Assembly: GCA_018067055.1 (NCBI GenBank) | Contig: JAGPVK010000209.1 | Location: forward strand, 1 to 8,787 | Source of the DNA: Sphingomonadales bacterium | GTDB lineage: Bacteria; Pseudomonadota; Alphaproteobacteria; Sphingomonadales; Sphingomonadaceae | Length of the DNA stretch: 8,787 nt | Reading direction: 5' to 3' | Shown: positions 5,771 through 8,787 of the stretch, in pieces | Position numbering within the stretch: position 1 is the first letter of the stretch | Layout of the letters: each line of letters opens with the position of its first letter | Notes under the pieces: generated by a model | What the model was told of the DNA's origin: nothing | What the model saw: the letters and a program-made list of their open reading frames with translations, nothing else | The model's database searches: none | Translations under genes and position numbers: made by a program

Positions 5771-7588
5771 TTACCCCCGGTCAGCGATCCAGGCATCGAC
5801 CCGTTCTTCGAGGATATCGAGCGGTACCGGACCGCTTTTCAAAACGACATCATGAAAAGCACCCATGGTGAACTTGTCGCCCAGTGCTTCCTGCGCCCGC
5901 GCTCTGAGCTCGAGTATTTTCAGCTTGCCGATCATATAGGCGGTCGCCTGCCCCGGATAGACGACATAGCGCTCGATCGCCTTGCGGATATCGCCCTCCG
6001 GATTGGGCGTGTTGTCGGTCAGATATTGAATCGCCTGTTCGCGGCTCCAGCGCTTGTGATGGATGCCGGTGTCGACCACCAGGCGGCAGGCCCGCCACAA
6101 TTCCATCCCGAGCCGGCCAAAATCGCTATACGGATCCTGGTAAAAGCCCATGTCCTTGCCGAGTTCTTCCGAATAGAGTCCCCAGCCTTCGGTATAAGCG
6201 GTCCATCCGCCAAATCTCCGGAATGGCGGCAAATCACCCAGTTCGGTCTGGATCGATCTTTGCAAATGATGGCCCGGCAAGCCTTCATGATAGGCCAAAG
6301 CCTCCAGTTCCGTTTTGGACATGCTGCGCAGATTGTAGAGATTCACATAATAGGTGCCGGGGCGCGATCCATCAGGTGCCGGGCCATTGTAAAAGGCTTT
6401 GCCACCAGATTTCTCACGAAAGGCCTCGACCGGTTTGATGACCAGCGGCGCTTTCGGCAGCGTGTTGAAAAATTCGGGCAGTTTGGCGGTCATCGCTGCC
6501 AGCTTGGCGTCGACATCGGCCAGATAGGCTTCGCGCGTATCATAGTAAAACTCATCGCTGCTGCGCAAATGCTCGAAAAAGTCCTGCAAGCTGCCTTCAA
6601 AGCCGACATCGGCCATGATCTGGCGCATCAGCCCGTGAATGCGCGCAACATTATCCAGGCCGATCTGATGAATTTCATCCGCACTGAGATTGGTGGTCGT
6701 ATAATTTTGCAGGCGCTCGGCATAATAAGCCGCGCCATCAGGAAACCGCCAGATGCCGTCACCATCGACTGCGACCGCCTGTTGACGCTCCATTTCGGCG
6801 ATCAGTTTCTGATAGGCCGGTTTCAGACTGTTGATCATCGCCGCTGCGCCGCGCGCCACCAGATCCGATTTCTCCGCTTCGGGAATATCAAGATCCGCGA
6901 CCTTCTTCTTCAGATCGGCATAAATCGGTGAATCCTGGCCGTCCGCGAACGGCGCACCGCTGATCACATTTTTTGCGTCGGCGATGACATAAGGGAAGAC
7001 CCAGTCGGGGACGATGATCCCCTTATCCGCTCGCTCTGCCGACTGTGCCACCAGCGACGCGATCAATGGACCTGCGGCATCAAGACGACTGACATAGGCT
7101 TCTGCATCCGCCTTGCTCGACACCCGGTGAATGTTGATCAGGAACGCTGGAATCTGGCTTTGCGCGCCATTCATCTGATCGAAAATATAGGCATTATGAC
7201 GGAACGGAAACGCGTTGCTCGCCCGTTCGCCCCGGGCCTGAAACAGACGATAGCTCAGCTGGCTGGCTTCGCTCAGTTCGGCCTCGTCAAACTCTGCCTC
7301 CATCCGGGCAAGCGCTGCCAGACCGCGTTCATATTGCGCAACTTCGGCAGCGTCGCTCGGATCATCCCATTTGCCATAATCGGCATCCCGGATGCCGCGA
7401 TAGGCCTTTGAGGTTGGGGAATGGGCGAGTTCCTGATCATCATAATCTTTGAAAAATGCGGACAGTTGAGAATTGACGTCTTCCTGCGCCTGCGTTTCAA
7501 CTTCGCTGGTCTGCGCATGGCTTGCCGGCGCGATGACAGCAGTGGACAATGCCAGGGCAGAAGCGGCGGTCAGCAACAAATTTCTCAT
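5771..7588 (-). CDS. Secreted DUF885 family protein, putative metallopeptidase-like
   Basis: Member of the DUF885 family, whose activity is poorly defined but whose motif suggests a zinc-dependent hydrolase. Seen: 605 residues, typical for the family. A clear signal peptide spans about 1-25 (basic MRNLL start, hydrophobic core, SHA before Q26), so it is exported to the periplasm. The family motif HEGLPGHHLQ lies at 434-443, followed by TAYTEGWGLYSEE (463-475), where E467 is a candidate third metal ligand, then DTGIHHKRWS (506-515) and YPGQATAYMIGKLK (544-557). No lipobox cysteine is seen, so it is probably soluble. Start: ATG at 7588 with AAGGA about ten bases upstream. It is transcribed alone, ending at the terminator at 5576-5609, and divergent from the FAD oxidoreductase gene. 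The substrate is unknown; peptide hydrolysis is an inference from the motif. Confidence 0.93.
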   Translation of the reverse strand: MRNLLLTAASALALSTAVIAPASHAQTSEVETQAQEDVNSQLSAFFKDYDDQELAHSPTSKAYRGIRDADYGKWDDPSDAAEVAQYERGLAALARMEAEFDEAELSEASQLSYRLFQARGERASNAFPFRHNAYIFDQMNGAQSQIPAFLINIHRVSSKADAEAYVSRLDAAGPLIASLVAQSAERADKGIIVPDWVFPYVIADAKNVISGAPFADGQDSPIYADLKKKVADLDIPEAEKSDLVARGAAAMINSLKPAYQKLIAEMERQQAVAVDGDGIWRFPDGAAYYAERLQNYTTTNLSADEIHQIGLDNVARIHGLMRQIMADVGFEGSLQDFFEHLRSSDEFYYDTREAYLADVDAKLAAMTAKLPEFFNTLPKAPLVIKPVEAFREKSGGKAFYNGPAPDGSRPGTYYVNLYNLRSMSKTELEALAYHEGLPGHHLQRSIQTELGDLPPFRRFGGWTAYTEGWGLYSEELGKDMGFYQDPYSDFGRLGMELWRACRLVVDTGIHHKRWSREQAIQYLTDNTPNPEGDIRKAIERYVVYPGQATAYMIGKLKILELRARAQEALGDKFTMGAFHDVVLKSGPVPLDILEERVDAWIADRG

Positions 7589-7658
7589 CCAAAATATTCC
7601 TTATCTGATACGGTTGTCACAGGCCCTAACATCCCGATCCCATTTACACAATTATGCA

Positions 7659-7686
7659 CGCTTGCTCTTGTCCCGTCGAGCAAGCG
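7659..7686. promoter_or_regulatory. Perfect 9-bp inverted repeat in the divergent spacer
   Basis: CGCTTGCTC (7659-7667) and GAGCAAGCG (7678-7686) are exact complements around a ten-base centre. The dyad lies 60 bases before the plus-strand FAD gene and 70 bases before the minus-strand DUF885 gene, so it could be an operator serving both or a leader hairpin of either transcript. No clear -35/-10 pair was recognised for either gene in this spacer (7589-7746). Confidence 0.45.
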
Positions 7687-7746
7687 GGATCATATTTGCC
7701 ACTATCTGGTTGCTGACACCCAAGTCCGCAGTTAGGCCCGACAGTC

Positions 7747-8787
7747 ATGCAGTCCTATTCACCAGACGCTTTGATCATCGGCGGCGGCCATAACGGTCTG
7801 GTCTGCGCTTATTATCTCGCTCGCGCCGGGATGAAGGTGCGAATTTTGGAAGCGCGCGATGTGATCGGCGGCGCGGCCGTGACCGAGGAATTTCACCCCG
7901 GCTTCCGCAACAGTACCGCGAGCTACACGGTCTCTTTGCTCCAGCCGAAAATCATCGCCGACATGGGTCTGGTTGAGCGCGGCTACCGCGTGATCGAACG
8001 CCCCAAAAGCAATTTCCTGCCGCTCGGTGATGGCCAATATCTGCTGCTCGGCGGCTCGCTTGCTGCGACGCAGCAGGAGATCGCGCGCTTCTCCGAGAGT
8101 GATGCAGCGCGCTTGCCGGAATATTATGCAATGCTGGACACGGCGGCCACGATATTGCGCGATCTGGCGCTGGAAATTCCGCCGAATTCCGGAGGCGGAG
8201 CGCTCGCCATGCTGGCGGGCATCAAGACCGCTCGTCGATTCGCAGGGCTATCGCCACTGCAACAGCATGAGATTATCAAGCTGTTCACGCTGAGTGCGCG
8301 CGAGCTGCTCGACCAGTGGTTCGAAAGCGGGCCAATCAAGGCAGCCTTCGGTTTTGACGCCATTGTCGGCAATTACGCCAGCCCCGATACGCCGGGCAGC
8401 GCCTATGTCTTGCTCCATCACGTGTTTGGCGAGGTCAATGGCAAGCATGGTCAGTGGGGCCATGTCATCGGCGGCATGGGCCGGATCACCGAACTGATGG
8501 CCGAGGCCTGCCTAGAGGCAGGGGTCGAAATCAGCCTCGAAACGCCGGTCGCAAAACTGCTGGTCGAGAAGGGGACGGCCATTGGCATACGCACCGTGGA
8601 CGGGGAGCAGATCCATGCTCGCAAGGTCATCGCCAATGTCGGCCCGAAACTGCTCTATGACAGCCTGATCGACCCTGCCGACCTGCCCGCTGATTTCCGC
8701 CGGATGATGACCGGATATCAATGCGGCTCGGGCAGCTTCCGGATGAATCTGGCGCTGCGCGGCTTGCCCGATTTCACCGATCTTCCC
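7747..8787 (+). CDS. FAD-dependent oxidoreductase, PYROXD2/phytoene-desaturase-like, N-terminal part (cut by right edge)
   Basis: Flavoprotein of the amine oxidase/phytoene desaturase fold. Seen: 347 residues with no stop before the edge. The N-terminal dinucleotide-binding fold reads ALIIGGGHNGLVCAYYLARAG (GGGHNG at 12-17) with E35 at the end of the second strand for the adenosine ribose, then VIGGAAVTEEF. Later blocks VGNYASPDTPGSAYVLLHH and GQWGHVIGGMGRITELM (around residue 240) resemble PYROXD2-type proteins more than carotenoid desaturases. Full members run about 520-580 residues, so roughly 200 are missing. Start: ATG at 7747; the Shine-Dalgarno is weak. No signal peptide is seen. No carotenoid genes are visible nearby, so a role in carotenoid synthesis should not be assumed; the substrate is unknown. 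Confidence 0.9.
   Translation, partial: MQSYSPDALIIGGGHNGLVCAYYLARAGMKVRILEARDVIGGAAVTEEFHPGFRNSTASYTVSLLQPKIIADMGLVERGYRVIERPKSNFLPLGDGQYLLLGGSLAATQQEIARFSESDAARLPEYYAMLDTAATILRDLALEIPPNSGGGALAMLAGIKTARRFAGLSPLQQHEIIKLFTLSARELLDQWFESGPIKAAFGFDAIVGNYASPDTPGSAYVLLHHVFGEVNGKHGQWGHVIGGMGRITELMAEACLEAGVEISLETPVAKLLVEKGTAIGIRTVDGEQIHARKVIANVGPKLLYDSLIDPADLPADFRRMMTGYQCGSGSFRMNLALRGLPDFTDLP

Noticed and set aside
5645..6931. Open frame of about 428 codons on the plus strand opposite the DUF885 gene
   Set aside because: Antisense shadow of a well-supported gene, with no family motif, and it starts inside the structured 3' region.
7747..8787. Calling the flavoprotein crtI (carotenoid synthesis)
   Set aside because: The blocks seen fit the PYROXD2-like branch better and no carotenoid gene is adjacent; the fold alone does not support crtI.

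Overview
The window looks like chromosomal DNA from an alphaproteobacterium, most likely of the order Sphingomonadales. The evidence is the protein sequences, the gene order of the iron-sulfur (SUF) locus with an Rrf2 regulator at its head and an unusually short SufD, and two GC-rich palindromic repeats of a kind I associate with sphingomonads. I could not search a database, so the genus is left open.

The left half (1-4530, all minus strand, transcribed right to left) is a SUF operon: Rrf2-family regulator, sufB, a small putatively exported protein of unknown function, sufC, sufD and the first 162 codons of sufS, which runs off the left edge. SufB, SufC and SufD should form the scaffold complex on which Fe-S clusters are built. 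SufS supplies sulfur from cysteine. The regulator carries a three-cysteine cluster motif and probably represses the operon through a dyad (4564-4578) that matches the type 1 IscR operator core and overlaps a candidate -10 box. The genes are tightly coupled: 4-base stop/start overlaps at regulator/sufB, sufB/unknown and sufD/sufS, and a 14-base overlap at unknown/sufC. The exception is sufC-sufD, where a roughly 130-base palindromic repeat fills the gap and its edge supplies the sufD ribosome binding site.

The most unusual point is at the start of sufS. A second palindromic repeat (376-464) lies between the only usable start codon (GTG at 487) and the conserved SufS sequence, and its reading frame is open. 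The repeat therefore appears to be translated, adding about 30 low-complexity residues to the SufS N-terminus.

The middle (4656-7588, also minus strand) holds an AraC-type regulator with a likely TTG start and a secreted DUF885 family protein with an HEGxPGH motif. A 272-base gap between them holds a good intrinsic terminator, a second hairpin and a dyad in front of the AraC gene. The right end has a divergent plus-strand gene for a PYROXD2/phytoene-desaturase-like FAD oxidoreductase, cut by the window edge. The 158-base divergent spacer contains a perfect 9-bp inverted repeat. No rRNA, tRNA, CRISPR array, insertion sequence or prophage gene was seen.
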